From: Sinorhizobium meliloti 4H41
GTDB lineage: Bacteria > Pseudomonadota > Alphaproteobacteria > Rhizobiales > Rhizobiaceae
Direction of reading: 5' to 3'
NCBI RefSeq assembly: GCF_000375585.1
Contig: NZ_AQWP01000002.1
Coordinates: forward strand, 372,001 to 436,000
DNA length: 64,000 bases
Positions 1-9,909 of this stretch are shown in pieces. The notes under the pieces are model-generated. The model searched no databases. It was not told the origin of the DNA and saw nothing but the letters and a program-made list of their open reading frames with translations. The translations under genes were made by a program, and so were the position numbers. The first letter of the stretch is position 1, and the number at the start of each line of letters is the position of its first letter.

Positions 1-722
1 AGTTTCGCCGAAATGGCAAGTGCCGGACCCGAGACCGACCAGGGGCCGAGCCAGTCACGAAACGACTGCTCGATCGACCGGTGCGCGACCACAAAGCCGA
101 GCCGAAGGCCCGCAAGACCGAAGAATTTCCCGAAAGAACGGAAAACGACGAGGTTGTCATTGGCCGCAACGTGTCCGGCGACGCTTGCGTCCGGCTCAAG
201 ATCGCCGAAGGCCTCGTCCACCACGAGCAGGCCGTCATGCACCCGCATCGCCTCCGCCATTGCAAGGATTTCCTCCGGCGGAAAGAGCCGTCCGGTCGGA
301 TTGTTCGGATTGACGACGACGGCCAGGCCGTGCGCCGTCCGGAGATCACCGGCGCATGTGACGGTGTCGACGGCAAGGCCGGCGCCTTTCAGTACGCGCG
401 CATATTCGCCATAGGTCGGCGCAAATACGGCGGCGCGCTTTCCCTGGACCGCGATCCGCGGGAGCAATTGAATGACGGCTTGTGTTCCGGGCACCGGCAA
501 TGGCATGAGTTCGCCCGTCCGGTAGTAGCCCCTGGCCGCCGCACGGGCCGCCTCTTCCACATGCTGATCCGGCAATCGGTGCCAGACGCGCGCGTCGATT
601 TCCGGCAGGGGGACGGGACACGGGTTGATACCCGTCGAGAGATCGAGCCAGTCGTCGGGCGTGCCGCCGAAGCGCGCTGCGGCTTCCGTGATCGCGCCGC
701 CATGTATGATGGGAGCGGCCAT
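1..722 (-). CDS. cobC: CobC, aminotransferase-like enzyme of cobalamin synthesis (3' end outside window)
   Basis: PLP-dependent protein of the threonine-phosphate decarboxylase/histidinol-phosphate aminotransferase fold, acting in attachment of the aminopropanol arm of cobalamin. The first 240 codons are visible and the gene runs off the left edge. The N-terminus reads MAAPIIHGGAITEAAARFGG, as in Pseudomonas denitrificans CobC. An NPNNPTG motif and SFGKFFGLAGLR, which holds the PLP lysine, follow. The ATG is 2 bp after the cobB stop, so it is the last visible gene of a cobE-cobA-cobB-cobC run. Family assignment is firm from sequence similarity that I recall; completeness cannot be judged. Confidence 0.93.
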   Translation of the reverse strand, partial: MAAPIIHGGAITEAAARFGGTPDDWLDLSTGINPCPVPLPEIDARVWHRLPDQHVEEAARAAARGYYRTGELMPLPVPGTQAVIQLLPRIAVQGKRAAVFAPTYGEYARVLKGAGLAVDTVTCAGDLRTAHGLAVVVNPNNPTGRLFPPEEILAMAEAMRVHDGLLVVDEAFGDLEPDASVAGHVAANDNLVVFRSFGKFFGLAGLRLGFVVAHRSIEQSFRDWLGPWSVSGPALAISAK

Positions 723-724
723 GA

Positions 725-2014
725 TCATTCCGAGAAATCGATGAGATGCATGAAGGAGCCGGCAACATTCCGGCGACGGAGGCCGGCGCGGCCGAGATCG
801 AGCCCTGCCGCGTCCCGTGCCGTGAAGAGCGGCTCAGCCGCTCCCTCCGAAACGATCGTGGCATAGTGAAATTCGTGCGCGGTCATCGGTCCGCGGAAAA
901 ACACGTCGTCGACCGGTGTCACGCGCCGGTAGCCGAGATGCCGCTTGCGTTCGGCAAAGCTCGTGACGAGCGGCAAAAGCCCGAGCATCTCGTAACGCCC
1001 GCCATCCGCCGCGACAAGCCCGTCGCCCAGCACCATGTAGCCGCCGCACTCCCCGAAGATGCGCGCCCCGTCTCCAGCGGCCTTGTGCATGGCAGCGCGG
1101 AAATTCGAAGCATTGGAGAGCTGTTCCGCATGAAGCTCGGGATAACCGCCGGGGAGATAGACCGCATCGGCAAGCGGATCGGGCCCCTCGTCCGCAAGAG
1201 GCGAGAAGAACGTGATTTCGGTCCCCTGCCCGCGCCAGCCGGAAAGAAGATGCTCGTAGCAGAAGGCGAAGGCCAAGTCGCGTGCGACGGCTGTCCGCTG
1301 GCCGAGCGGCTTTAGCGTCCCGGCCGTCTCTCCCACCGTCAGCGGCGTCGCCGCAGCAAGCACCGCCTCGAGATCGCAACCCGATGCGACCCGCATTGCC
1401 GCGTGATCGATGAAGGCTTCCAGCGATCCATGCTCGCCTGCCTGTACGAGGCCCAGGTGACGTTCGGGCAGCTTCAATGCTGCGTCCTGCCGCAGCACGC
1501 CGAAGACCGGCATCGCAATACCGGCAAGCGCATCGCGCAGCATTCCCTCATGCCGGTCGCTGCCGACCTTGTTCAGAATGACGCCCGCGACACGGACATC
1601 GTCGCGGTGACGGGCATAGCCGCCAACCAGGGCGGCCACGGAATGGGAGAGGCGCGCGCAATCGACGACCAGGATCACTGCAAGTCCGAGTGCTGCGGCG
1701 AGGTCCGCCGGCGCGCCCGTGCCATCCGCCGCGCCGTCAAAGAGGCCCATCATCGCCTCCATGATCAGCACCGAGCCGTCTTCCGTCGCAGCCGCCGCAT
1801 TGGCAAGGAGCAGTTCGGGGCGCATTGCCCACGGGTCATAATTGAAGCAGGGTTTGCCGCTGGCAGCCGCGTGGAAGGCCGGGTCGATATAGTCCGGCCC
1901 CGCCTTGCCAGGCGCGATCGAGAGCCCGCGACGTTTCAATGCCCGCATCAGGCCGAGCGTGACCGTGGTCTTGCCCGAGCCGGAGCTCGGGGCTGCAATC
2001 ATCACTCCATTCAT
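725..2014 (-). CDS. cobB: Cobyrinic/hydrogenobyrinic acid a,c-diamide synthase CobB
   Basis: 429 residues. Glutamine-dependent amidation of the a and c acetate side chains of (hydrogeno)byrinic acid. The N-terminal ATPase begins MNGVMIAAPSSGSGKTTVT, giving a P-loop about residues 9-17. The C-terminal class I glutamine amidotransferase domain carries the nucleophile in FGECGGYMVLG (Cys near residue 323). I chose the ATG at 2014 because it starts directly at the P-loop domain and overlaps the cobA stop by 4 bp (ATGA). The longer upstream reading frame is an antisense-like Arg-rich stretch inside cobA. Length agrees with the P. denitrificans enzyme (434 residues). Confidence 0.95.
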   Translation of the reverse strand: MNGVMIAAPSSGSGKTTVTLGLMRALKRRGLSIAPGKAGPDYIDPAFHAAASGKPCFNYDPWAMRPELLLANAAAATEDGSVLIMEAMMGLFDGAADGTGAPADLAAALGLAVILVVDCARLSHSVAALVGGYARHRDDVRVAGVILNKVGSDRHEGMLRDALAGIAMPVFGVLRQDAALKLPERHLGLVQAGEHGSLEAFIDHAAMRVASGCDLEAVLAAATPLTVGETAGTLKPLGQRTAVARDLAFAFCYEHLLSGWRGQGTEITFFSPLADEGPDPLADAVYLPGGYPELHAEQLSNASNFRAAMHKAAGDGARIFGECGGYMVLGDGLVAADGGRYEMLGLLPLVTSFAERKRHLGYRRVTPVDDVFFRGPMTAHEFHYATIVSEGAAEPLFTARDAAGLDLGRAGLRRRNVAGSFMHLIDFSE

Positions 2015-2850
2015 GCCGGATTCCGGAGAATGCGGCTCGAAAACGGATCGGGAGCGAGCGCCCGGCCATCGAGAGCGCCAAGCCAGTCGAGCGAGGCGCG
2101 CAGCCGGACGACCTCGCCGACGACGACGATTGCCGGCGGCTCGAGCCCCGAAGCGGTTACATCGGCTTCGGCGGACGAAAGCGTGGTTTCCAGCACCACC
2201 TGCTCCGGTGTCGCGGCATTGCAGACGAAAGCCACAGGCTCGTCTGGCGAGCGGCCGGCGGCGATCAGGTTGGCCGAGATCTGGCCGATATGCTTCATCG
2301 CCATGTACATGACGATCACCGGAGAGCCCTTGGCAATGCCTTCCCAATTGATCCTGTCCGGCACGACGCCGGAAGAATCATGGCCGGTGAGGAAAGTCAC
2401 CGCGTGGTTCACCTCCCGATGCGTGACCGGAATACCGGCATAGGCAAGCCCGCCTATGCCCGCGGTGATCCCGGGAACGATGCGGAACGGGATGCGGTGC
2501 TCGACCAGGGTCAGCGCCTCCTCTCCGCCTCGGCCGAAGACAAAGGGATCGCCACCCTTGAGGCGCAGCACCCTCTTCCCTTCACGTGCCAGTTCGACCA
2601 GCCGCAGCGAGATATCGCGCTGTTTCGGCGAAGGCTTGCCGCCGCGCTTGCCCGCAAATTCGAGTGCTGCACTCGCTTTGGCGAGCTTGAGGCAATCACC
2701 GTTGACCAGCGCATCGTGAACGATCACATCCGCCTGGCGAAGCGCGTTGGCTGCGTGCAGGGTCAGAAGGCCGGGATCGCCCGGGCCCGCGCCGACGAGC
2801 CAGACCGAACCCGGCTCGAGATCAGGCAGGCCGGCAAACATGTCGGTCAT
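2011..2850 (-). CDS. cobA: Uroporphyrinogen-III C-methyltransferase CobA (SUMT)
   Basis: 279 residues. S-adenosylmethionine-dependent methylation of uroporphyrinogen III at C2 and C7 to precorrin-2, the branch point into the corrin pathway. The glycine-rich loop VGAGPGDPGLLT, the GGDPFVFGRGGEE motif and VPGITAGIGG/GIPVTHR are all present. The sequence is almost superimposable on P. denitrificans CobA, which supports the start MTDMFAGLPDLEPG. A longer start at 2874 is possible but adds residues not seen in that homolog. It is a stand-alone SUMT, not fused to a siroheme synthase. It overlaps cobB by 4 bp. Confidence 0.96.
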   Translation of the reverse strand: MTDMFAGLPDLEPGSVWLVGAGPGDPGLLTLHAANALRQADVIVHDALVNGDCLKLAKASAALEFAGKRGGKPSPKQRDISLRLVELAREGKRVLRLKGGDPFVFGRGGEEALTLVEHRIPFRIVPGITAGIGGLAYAGIPVTHREVNHAVTFLTGHDSSGVVPDRINWEGIAKGSPVIVMYMAMKHIGQISANLIAAGRSPDEPVAFVCNAATPEQVVLETTLSSAEADVTASGLEPPAIVVVGEVVRLRASLDWLGALDGRALAPDPFSSRILRNPA

Positions 2851-2983
2851 CGGTCGATACTCCGGGCAAAGCAAGGCATTCCATCCGATCCGACGAAGGA
2901 AAAACTTGAAGTCGTTATGCAGGAAACAATGGCAGATAATTGAATCCGCTCATCAAAGAAACTGCAAAATTCGGCCGAGGCCA

Positions 2984-3412
2984 TCACACGGCTCCCTTTG
3001 CATAATCAGCCGGCCCGGCGATTGCCGCCGTCGCCCGCACCGATCGGATCTTAGGTACAAGCAACACCGCGTCGCACCCGGCGGCCGCCAGAGCCGCGCC
3101 TTCAGCGACGCCGTGGCAACCCGTATGGGCAAAGACGACCTTCGATGGATTTTTTAGACGCGACGATTGCGCCTCCAGCGTGGCAGCGTCGAAGAAATGC
3201 GTGGGCACCGAAAAGTGCCGCGCCACCGCATGGATCGCGGGCTCATCGGTTCGCGCATCCAGAGAGGCGACGAGTGCGACATCCCTGCCGGAAGCGCCGG
3301 CATCCGCAAGCGCCTGTTCGGCAAGCGCGATCACCTCTTCGGGCGCTGTGTTGCGCTCGCAGCCAAGGCCGAGCACGAGTTCGGCGGTGATGTGTCCTTC
3401 GGCGGAAGGCAT
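2984..3412 (-). CDS. cobE: CobE, cobalamin biosynthesis protein (CbiG C-terminal-like)
   Basis: 142 residues. Resembles CobE, the small protein related to the C-terminal domain of CbiG that acts early in the aerobic corrin pathway; its exact biochemical role is less settled than that of its neighbours. Recognisable features are the opening LGLGCERNTAPEEVIAL, the central SLDARTDEPAI and the late VFAHTGCHGVAEGAAL segments. The start MPSAEGH at 3412 has GGGAG upstream; a start at 3430 (MGAAPH) is nearly as good. It is first in the cobE-cobA-cobB-cobC direction, 133 bp before cobA. Confidence 0.82.
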   Translation of the reverse strand: MPSAEGHITAELVLGLGCERNTAPEEVIALAEQALADAGASGRDVALVASLDARTDEPAIHAVARHFSVPTHFFDAATLEAQSSRLKNPSKVVFAHTGCHGVAEGAALAAAGCDAVLLVPKIRSVRATAAIAGPADYAKGAV

Positions 3413-3722
3413 ATGCGGTGCGGCTCCCATGCGGCGTCGGCGTTCCATACGAAGCGCCGGCCTGGCAAATGCCACGTACCGGTCCGGACAGCACCGGATC
3501 AAGCCCCCTGCATGGGTCGGCCGCACCGGACGCTCTTTCAGTCCGCCTGAACGGACGCCGTCGCATGATCGTCATTTTTATCGGAGCGTTTCAGGTCGGT
3601 CAAACCGGATTGCGCCATCCACGTGTCGCAAACCGTGCGGTCACGGAACGCCCTCAAGACAATTCTTTGCATTTCGGCGTCAGCTCTGACACAAGGCGGC
3701 TGAAGCAGTTCCGCCGCCCTAT
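3413..3722. other. Intergenic region between divergent cobE and TSUP gene
   Basis: About 310 bp separating two outward-facing genes. I saw no cobalamin-riboswitch B12 box here, no tRNA and no convincing small gene. The presumed promoters of both genes lie in it, but no clear -35/-10 pair stands out. Confidence 0.5.
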
Positions 3723-4523
3723 TTGCTCGAGACTCCAGTGCACGACCTAGCCCTCCACATACTGCTCTTTCTTTTCGCGGCCGCATTCCTTGCAGGGTTC
3801 ATCGATTCGATCGCCGGCGGCGGCGGGATGATCACCATCCCGGCCATGCTGATTGCGGGGATTCCACCGCTCGAGACGCTGGGCACCAACAAGCTGCAGT
3901 CCCTTTTCGGCTCGGGGTCGGCGAGCATCGCCTATGCCCGGCACGGTCACGTGAACCTCAGGGAGCAGCTCCCGATGGCCCTGATGTCGGCGGCGGGCGC
4001 AGTTTTGGGCGCCTTGCTGGCGACGGTCGTTCCCGCGGACGTCCTGGAGGCCGTGCTGCCGTTCCTGTTGATCGGCATCGCCCTCTACTTCGGCTTCAAG
4101 CCGAATATCGGCGACATCGACAAGCATCGGCGGCTGTCGGTTTTCCTGTTCACCATCACCTTCGTGCCCCTGATCGGCCTCTATGACGGCGTTTTCGGTC
4201 CGGGCACAGGTTCCTTCTTCATGCTCGGTTTCGTCTCCCTCGCAGGCTACGGCATCCTCAAGGCGACGGCGCACACGAAATTCCTGAACTTCGGCTCCAA
4301 TATCGGCGCATTTTTCGTCTTCCTGCTCAGCGGCGTCGTGCTGTGGAAGATCGGCCTGACGATGGGCGTCGGCCAGTTCCTCGGCGCGCAGGTCGGCTCG
4401 CGCTATGCGATGGCAAAGGGCGCGAAGATCATCAAGCCTTTGCTGGTCGTCGTTTCGATCGCGCTCGCCATCCGGCTGCTCGCCGATCCGGGATATCCGC
4501 TGCGTATCTGGCTGGGGCTGTAG
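3723..4523 (+). CDS. TSUP (TauE/SafE, DUF81) family membrane transporter
   Basis: 266 residues, mostly hydrophobic with about 7-8 predicted membrane segments. The N-terminal signature AGFIDSIAGGGGMITIPAML with TLGTNKLQSLFGS, and the second-half counterpart GVFGPGTGSFFMLGF with THTKFLNFGSNIGA, are the two inverted repeats of this family. Members export or import small sulfur-containing anions such as sulfite or sulfoacetate, but substrate cannot be read from sequence. The start is TTG at 3723 (GTG at 3738 is an alternative); no ATG is available near the conserved start. It converges on the ABC ATPase gene, with only 23 bp between stops. Confidence 0.88.
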   Translation: MLETPVHDLALHILLFLFAAAFLAGFIDSIAGGGGMITIPAMLIAGIPPLETLGTNKLQSLFGSGSASIAYARHGHVNLREQLPMALMSAAGAVLGALLATVVPADVLEAVLPFLLIGIALYFGFKPNIGDIDKHRRLSVFLFTITFVPLIGLYDGVFGPGTGSFFMLGFVSLAGYGILKATAHTKFLNFGSNIGAFFVFLLSGVVLWKIGLTMGVGQFLGAQVGSRYAMAKGAKIIKPLLVVVSIALAIRLLADPGYPLRIWLGL

Positions 4524-4546
4524 GCCAGTCGAAAACCGACGAGCGT

Positions 4547-6328
4547 TCAGCCGCTCCAGACGAGATGTCCGCCGCCCAGATCCGATGGCGGCGGGAAGGA
4601 CGGCACATAGTCCAGGGCGCGCACGGGACTGGGCAGGTCTTCCGCTTTAGGCACGAAATCCCGGCGTGCTCGACCCGGATCTGCCACGGGAACGGCAGCC
4701 ATCAGTTTCTTCGTATAGGGATGCTGCGGATTCTCGAAGATCTGCCGCCGCGTGCCCGTTTCGACGAAACGGCCCATATACATGACCGCTACCCGATGGC
4801 TGATTTGCTCGACGACTGCCATGTCGTGAGAAATAAACAGGTAGGAGACGCCGGTCTCGTCCTGGATGTCCTGCAGGAGATCGAGCACCTGAGCCTGGAT
4901 TGATACATCGAGTGCCGCGACGGACTCATCTGCGACGATGAGCTTCGGTGAGAGAGACAGGGCGCGCGCTATGCAGATGCGCTGCCGCTGACCGCCCGAA
5001 AACTCATGCGGGTAGCGCTTCATCTGCTCGGGCGACAATCCGACCCGCTTGAAAAGATACTCCACCCGGTCACGCAGCTCGCTTCCGCTTGCAAGGCCGT
5101 GGATCACCAGTGGCTCGGCCACCAGATCGCAGACGCGCATTCGCGGATCCAGCGATGCGTATGGGTCCTGGAAGATCATCTGGACGTCGCGCAGGATGGG
5201 TCGCATGGAGCTCCCCCGCAAGCCATGCGTGGAGCGTCCGTCGACGCGGATGTCTCCCGTCCACGGGACAAGGTTCAAGAGCGCCTTGCCGGTCGTCGAC
5301 TTGCCGCAACCGGATTCTCCGACGAGAGACAGCGTCTCACCCCTACGCACGGAGAAAGAAATGCCCTCCACCGCGTGAAGTCGCCTGACCGGGCGCTGAA
5401 GGAAGCCGCCCTTGATGTCGAAACGCACCGTGAGGTTTTCGACGTCGAGCATCGGCTGTTCGTCGCCTGGCTGAGATCCTGCCGCGACCGATTTCGCCGC
5501 TGCGCGTTTCGGTGCCTCCGTCCCCGCCATTTCGCCGAGGCGCGGCACAGCGGAAAGGAGTTCCTTCGTGTACGCATCCTGCGGATGCGCGAAAAGATCC
5601 CTGCTGGTTGCGTGCTCGACGGTGCGGCCATGCTTCATCACCAGCACCTCGTCGGCCATCTCCGCGACCACGCCCATGTCATGGGTGATCATGATCACCG
5701 AAATCCCATGATCGGCCTGCAGCTTGCGAATAAGGGCCAGTATCTGCGCCTGAACCGTTACGTCGAGCGCCGTCGTGGGCTCGTCGGCGATCAGGATTCG
5801 CGGGTTCTGCGCGAGCGCCATCGCGATGACGATGCGCTGACGCAAGCCGCCGGAAAGCTCGTGCGGATATTGGCCGAGCCGCCGCTCCGGCTCCGGGATC
5901 TGAACCTGGTCCAGGAGTTCTACGGCCCGCACCCGCGCGGCGCGCCGCCCACTGGCGTTTCCATGCGCGGTGATCGCACCGATCAGCTGATTGCCGACCG
6001 TCATCACCGGGTTGAGCGAGGTCATCGGCTCCTGGAAGATCATCCCGATCTTGCGCCCGCGAATCTGCCGCATGCGCGCTTCGGGAAGCGCCAATATGTC
6101 CTCGCCATCGAGAGTGGCCGAGCCGCCCGCAATACGTGCCATCGGCTTCGGCAGCAGCTGCATCAGCGAAAGCGCGGTCATCGACTTTCCCGATCCGCTC
6201 TCGCCTGCAAGACAAAGCGTCCTGCCGGGAAGAAGATCGAAGGACAGACGCTCCACCACGACCTTCGGCCCGGTCGGCGTGGCCACCTGGACGGTCAGTT
6301 CCTTCACGGAAAGCAGAGAGGAAGTCAT
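4547..6328 (-). CDS. Dipeptide/oligopeptide-type ABC transporter, fused double ATPase (DppD-DppF)
   Basis: 593 residues containing two complete ABC ATPase domains. The first has Walker A GESGSGKS, signature ELSGGLRQR and Walker [12 protein letters not shown]. The second has Walker [10 protein letters not shown], signature EFSGGQRQR and Walker [13 protein letters not shown]. Separate genes in most Dpp/Opp systems encode these two halves; here they form one protein, as in GsiA-like transporters. The Pro-rich oligopeptide-family C-termini follow each domain. It is the last gene of the amide operon, 68 bp after the amidase. It should power import of the ligand bound by the nearby periplasmic protein. 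Confidence 0.94.
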   Translation of the reverse strand: MTSSLLSVKELTVQVATPTGPKVVVERLSFDLLPGRTLCLAGESGSGKSMTALSLMQLLPKPMARIAGGSATLDGEDILALPEARMRQIRGRKIGMIFQEPMTSLNPVMTVGNQLIGAITAHGNASGRRAARVRAVELLDQVQIPEPERRLGQYPHELSGGLRQRIVIAMALAQNPRILIADEPTTALDVTVQAQILALIRKLQADHGISVIMITHDMGVVAEMADEVLVMKHGRTVEHATSRDLFAHPQDAYTKELLSAVPRLGEMAGTEAPKRAAAKSVAAGSQPGDEQPMLDVENLTVRFDIKGGFLQRPVRRLHAVEGISFSVRRGETLSLVGESGCGKSTTGKALLNLVPWTGDIRVDGRSTHGLRGSSMRPILRDVQMIFQDPYASLDPRMRVCDLVAEPLVIHGLASGSELRDRVEYLFKRVGLSPEQMKRYPHEFSGGQRQRICIARALSLSPKLIVADESVAALDVSIQAQVLDLLQDIQDETGVSYLFISHDMAVVEQISHRVAVMYMGRFVETGTRRQIFENPQHPYTKKLMAAVPVADPGRARRDFVPKAEDLPSPVRALDYVPSFPPPSDLGGGHLVWSG

Positions 6329-6396
6329 CGGGCAGAGGCCTCGGCAATGTCATCAGAAGGACGCCCTGCCCCGCCGAGGCGGAACAGGGCCGTTCG

Positions 6397-7350
6397 TCAC
6401 GCAAAGACGATGCGCGGGAAATAGAAGGACACGACCCAGTTCGGCTGGTCGACGATTTCGCTGATGCGAAGGTCGCCGCAGACCGAGCACAGCATGTAGG
6501 CGTCTTCCGGCTTCATGCCGCGCGTCGCACAGAGAAGGTCGATCATGCCGGACACGGCCGCACGCGCACCTTCCATCAGATCGCTTCCAATGCCGGTCGT
6601 GACCTCATAACCCTCGGCGTCGAGATGCCGTGTGACGGGGCCCGGCGTGGTAAAGCGCGGCATCTTGAGATTGGCGTCCTTCACCAGCTCCAGCTTCACG
6701 ACCACATCCATCGCGCTTTCGATGGCCGTGCCGCAGACTTCGCCATCCCCCTGCGCCGCATGCGTGTCGCCGATGGAGAACAAGGCGCCCTCCACCTCGA
6801 CGGGCAGGTAAAGGGTCGTTCCCGCCGCCAGATCGCGAATGTCGAGATTGCCTCCTACCCGCCGCGGCGGAACTACGGAATGCAGCCCCGGCTCTGCCGG
6901 CGCGAGCCCGATCGTGCCGGCGAAGGGCTTCAGGGGAACCCGGCCGAGCTCGCCGAAGGCTGCGGGAGCGAGCGTAGCCGGATCATATTTCCAGAGTGTC
7001 AGCGCCGGCTCGGCGAACTGATCGGCGAGGAGCCCGAAGCCCGGGATATTGGCCGTCCAGCCAAAGCCGCTCGGCTTGAAGTGCTCGATGGTCACCTTCA
7101 GGGCGTCCCCCGGCCTGGCCCCATCGACATAGATGGGACCGGTGACCGGATTGACCTTCGTAAAATCGACCGTCGAGACATCGGCAACCGTGCTGTCGGC
7201 GGTGAAATGACCGGAGCCGGAGTCCAGGCAATTGAACTCGAGCCGCGATCCGGGCGCCACGGTTTCCGCCGGCGGGATCGAATGATCCCAGCCGTAATGG
7301 TGATGGCGTCCGTGGATGGTGTAGTCGCAGTTACTGCACATCTTTTGCAT
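6397..7350 (-). CDS. fmdA: Acetamidase/formamidase family protein
   Basis: 317 residues of the FmdA/AmdA family (Pfam Acetamidase/Formamidase), cytoplasmic hydrolases releasing ammonia from short amides. Typical features are the [15 protein letters not shown] start, the SGSGHFTAD segment, the [12 protein letters not shown] strand, and the metal-site-like [18 protein letters not shown] motif. The start at 7350 overlaps the end of the binding-protein gene by 20 bp and has AGG just upstream; ATG at 7341 is an alternative. Placement inside an operon with amide-sensor genes and an importer implies that the imported solute is an amide or is deamidated after uptake. Exact substrate is unknown. Confidence 0.9.
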   Translation of the reverse strand: MQKMCSNCDYTIHGRHHHYGWDHSIPPAETVAPGSRLEFNCLDSGSGHFTADSTVADVSTVDFTKVNPVTGPIYVDGARPGDALKVTIEHFKPSGFGWTANIPGFGLLADQFAEPALTLWKYDPATLAPAAFGELGRVPLKPFAGTIGLAPAEPGLHSVVPPRRVGGNLDIRDLAAGTTLYLPVEVEGALFSIGDTHAAQGDGEVCGTAIESAMDVVVKLELVKDANLKMPRFTTPGPVTRHLDAEGYEVTTGIGSDLMEGARAAVSGMIDLLCATRGMKPEDAYMLCSVCGDLRISEIVDQPNWVVSFYFPRIVFA

Positions 7351-8947
7351 ATACCTGATCGTAATGGACGGGGATGTGGACCGGATCGACGAACAGCTTG
7401 TCGTCGCCGCCGATACGCTCGGAGCGGATGGTGAAGCGCTCCTCGTTGAAGATCGGCGCCCAGGGCGCGTCCTCCATGATCTTCAGATAGATGTCGCGCC
7501 ACAGGGCCTCGCGTTCCGCGGCCTTTGCCGGGTCGACGATGGCGTCGGCTTCGGCCGCCTTCTTGTCGAGCTCTTCATTGCAGTACCACGACCAGTTCCA
7601 GCCTCCCGGCACGGCACCGCCGCAACCCAGAATAGGACCGTAGAAGTTCGAGGGATCGGGGAAATCGGCAATCCACGCCATGCCGCCCGACCAGATCATC
7701 GGCGCCTGGTTTTCCTCGCCGCCGGCCGCAATGACATTGGCCTGCGCGAGCGACTTGATGGATGCCGTGATGCCGATCGCCTTCAGGTCCTGCTGAATCG
7801 CCTGGGCGATGCGCGGCTGCGGGTCGGTATTCATGACATAGAGTTCGGTCGAGAACCCGTCCGCGAGGCCAGCTTGCTCGAGCAGCTTCTTGGCACCGTC
7901 GGGGTCGTAGGCATAACCTGCATAGTCCTTTGCATAGCCGGGCATCGAGGGCGGCAGCGGCTGGTTGGCGGCAACCGCGCGACCGTTGATGATACGCAGG
8001 ATACGATCCTTGTTAATGGCCATGTTCACAGCCTTGCGCACCTCGACCTTGTCGAAGGGAGCCATCTTGACGTTCATCGTCACATAGCCGGTGTGCAGCT
8101 GGCCACCCTGGATGATCAGGTCCTTGAAGTTCGGATCATTCGTCACTTCGACGAACTTCGCCGGCGGAATGCCGTCCCCGGGTACGTCGATTTCCCCATT
8201 CTGCAGCCGAAGCAGCGCGACGACCGGCTCCTGGCCAACCTCGAAGGTGATGCGGTCCAGCTTCGGAAGCCCTTCGTTCCAGTAGTCGGCGAAGCGCTCG
8301 AAAACGAGGCGCTGCCCAAGCGTCCACTCGGCAAGCTTGAACGCGCCGGAGCCGACGGGATTCTTCCCGAAGTCGAAGCCGTGTTTCTCGACCTCTTCCT
8401 TCGGCACGACATGGGCAAAGTTGAGGGCCATGACATGGAGGAATGTGGCGTCTGGCCGGGTCAGTTCGAACCTGATCGTGTGCGGATCCTGCACCGTGAT
8501 GCCGGACAGCCCCTCCGCCTTGCCGGCAGAGGCATCTTCAAAGCCTTTGATCGTCGAAAAGAATCCGGCACCCGGGCTCTGGGTCGTCGGGTTCACCACG
8601 CGCTCGATCGAATATTTCACGTCTTCGGCCGTCAGCTCGCGGCTATTGTGAAACTTGACGCCCTGGCGCAGCTTGAACGTGAAGACTTTGCCGTCTTCAG
8701 AGATTTCGTAGGATTCGGCAAGGTCGGGACGCAGCTCGGTCGTGCCCGGGACATAATCCATCAGGCCATCGAACAGCGACTTGATCATCGACCAATTCTG
8801 CCAGTCGTAGCCGATCGCCGGATCGAGTGTCGAAACATCGTCCTTGTAGGTGACGGTCATTTCGCCACCCTGCTTGATGTCGTCGGCAAGCGCAGGAGTT
8901 CCCAAGAGGGCAGCGGCGCAGACGCCGGCCAGTAGCAAGTTCCTCAT
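7331..8947 (-). CDS. ABC transporter periplasmic substrate-binding protein, peptide/SBP family 5
   Basis: 538 residues. A Sec signal peptide (MRNLLLAGVCAAALLGTPALA, probable cleavage after residue 21) precedes a family 5 extracellular solute-binding domain. Landmarks are DVSTLDPAIGYDWQNWS, AEDVKYSIERVVNP, and GYVTMNVKMAPFDKVEVRKAVNMAINK. I chose the ATG at 8947 because the signal peptide begins there and AAAGGAAC lies 6-7 bp upstream. Family 5 proteins bind peptides, nickel chelates, opines and other solutes, so the ligand is inferred only from the amidase and amide-sensor neighbours. It lies between the permease and amidase genes. Confidence 0.93.
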   Translation of the reverse strand: MRNLLLAGVCAAALLGTPALADDIKQGGEMTVTYKDDVSTLDPAIGYDWQNWSMIKSLFDGLMDYVPGTTELRPDLAESYEISEDGKVFTFKLRQGVKFHNSRELTAEDVKYSIERVVNPTTQSPGAGFFSTIKGFEDASAGKAEGLSGITVQDPHTIRFELTRPDATFLHVMALNFAHVVPKEEVEKHGFDFGKNPVGSGAFKLAEWTLGQRLVFERFADYWNEGLPKLDRITFEVGQEPVVALLRLQNGEIDVPGDGIPPAKFVEVTNDPNFKDLIIQGGQLHTGYVTMNVKMAPFDKVEVRKAVNMAINKDRILRIINGRAVAANQPLPPSMPGYAKDYAGYAYDPDGAKKLLEQAGLADGFSTELYVMNTDPQPRIAQAIQQDLKAIGITASIKSLAQANVIAAGGEENQAPMIWSGGMAWIADFPDPSNFYGPILGCGGAVPGGWNWSWYCNEELDKKAAEADAIVDPAKAAEREALWRDIYLKIMEDAPWAPIFNEERFTIRSERIGGDDKLFVDPVHIPVHYDQVYAKDVQ

Positions 8948-8988
8948 CTGAAGTTCCTTTCTTCGTGCTGCTGTTGGTTCTTCCCGCG

Positions 8989-9909
8989 TCAACGCAGCTT
9001 GATGCGCGGGTCGATAAGCGGTGTGATGAGATCGGCGAGCAGGTTGCCGAGCACGATGGCAAACGCAGAGACGAGCGTGACGCCCATGATGATCGGGATG
9101 TCCACCCGCTGGATCGCCTGCCAGGCAAGCTGGCCGATGCCGGGCCAGCCAAAGACGCTTTCCACCACGACTATTCCGGACATGAACAGACCGATGTCGA
9201 TGCCGATCATCGCGATAACGGGCAGTATCGCGTTGGGCATTGCGTGCCGGAACAGGACCTTGGCGCGGCCCGCACCGGTTGCGCGCGCCGTGCGGATGAA
9301 ATCCTGGCGCATCACTTCGATCAGCGAGGAACGCATCATGCGCGAATACCAGCCGGCGCCCAGGAAGCCGAGCGTAACGGAGGGCAGGACCAGATGGGCG
9401 AAAGTGCCATAGCCGCCAATCGGGAACCAGCCGAGCTTCACGGCGAAGACATAAAGCAGCAGGATGCCGATCACGAATTGCGGCGCCGACACCCCGACGA
9501 AAGACGCGATCATCAGCGTGTCGTCGGTGCGTGAGCCGCGCCGAAGCGCCGCGACGATCCCCATGGTGAGCCCGAAGATCAGTTCACAAGTGATGGCTCC
9601 GGCCATCAGCACGAGACTTGCGGGAAGCCGCGACGCGATCAGCGTCGCGACTTCGGTCTTCTGCAGGTAGGAGCGGCCGAAGTCGCCCTGCACCAGGCCG
9701 GAAACATAGCGCAGATACTGCTCGTAGAAAGGCAGGTTGAGCCCGAGCTGTTCGCGGATGTTCTCCACGGTCTGAGCCGTTGCGCTGCGGCCGGCGATCT
9801 GTCTGGCCGGATCGGCCGGTATCAGATAGAGGAGAACGAAGGTGACGAAGCTGATACCAAGCAGGATGACGACCGTCTGAAGCAGTCGCCGCGCGATATA
9901 GGCTGCCAT
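8989..9909 (-). CDS. ABC transporter permease, DppB type
   Basis: 306 residues, six predicted membrane helices. The first helix (AYIARRLLQTVVILLGISFVTFV) and the YLIPADPAR segment are characteristic of DppB/OppB. The conserved cytoplasmic coupling loop RTARATGAGRAKVLFRHAMPNAILP is near residue 200. The ATG at 9909 overlaps the stop codon of the preceding permease gene by one base (TGATG), indicating translational coupling. It forms the heterodimeric membrane channel with the DppC-type partner. Confidence 0.94.
   Translation of the reverse strand: MAAYIARRLLQTVVILLGISFVTFVLLYLIPADPARQIAGRSATAQTVENIREQLGLNLPFYEQYLRYVSGLVQGDFGRSYLQKTEVATLIASRLPASLVLMAGAITCELIFGLTMGIVAALRRGSRTDDTLMIASFVGVSAPQFVIGILLLYVFAVKLGWFPIGGYGTFAHLVLPSVTLGFLGAGWYSRMMRSSLIEVMRQDFIRTARATGAGRAKVLFRHAMPNAILPVIAMIGIDIGLFMSGIVVVESVFGWPGIGQLAWQAIQRVDIPIIMGVTLVSAFAIVLGNLLADLITPLIDPRIKLR

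Noticed and set aside
2011-2347. Extended N-terminus of CobB reaching back into cobA
   Set aside because: The extra residues have no family similarity and overlap cobA; the P-loop begins just after the internal ATG at 2014.
1-3300. Several long plus-strand reading frames opposite the cob genes
   Set aside because: They are Arg/Pro-rich antisense shadows in a high-GC region, and the minus-strand frames encode recognisable Cob proteins.
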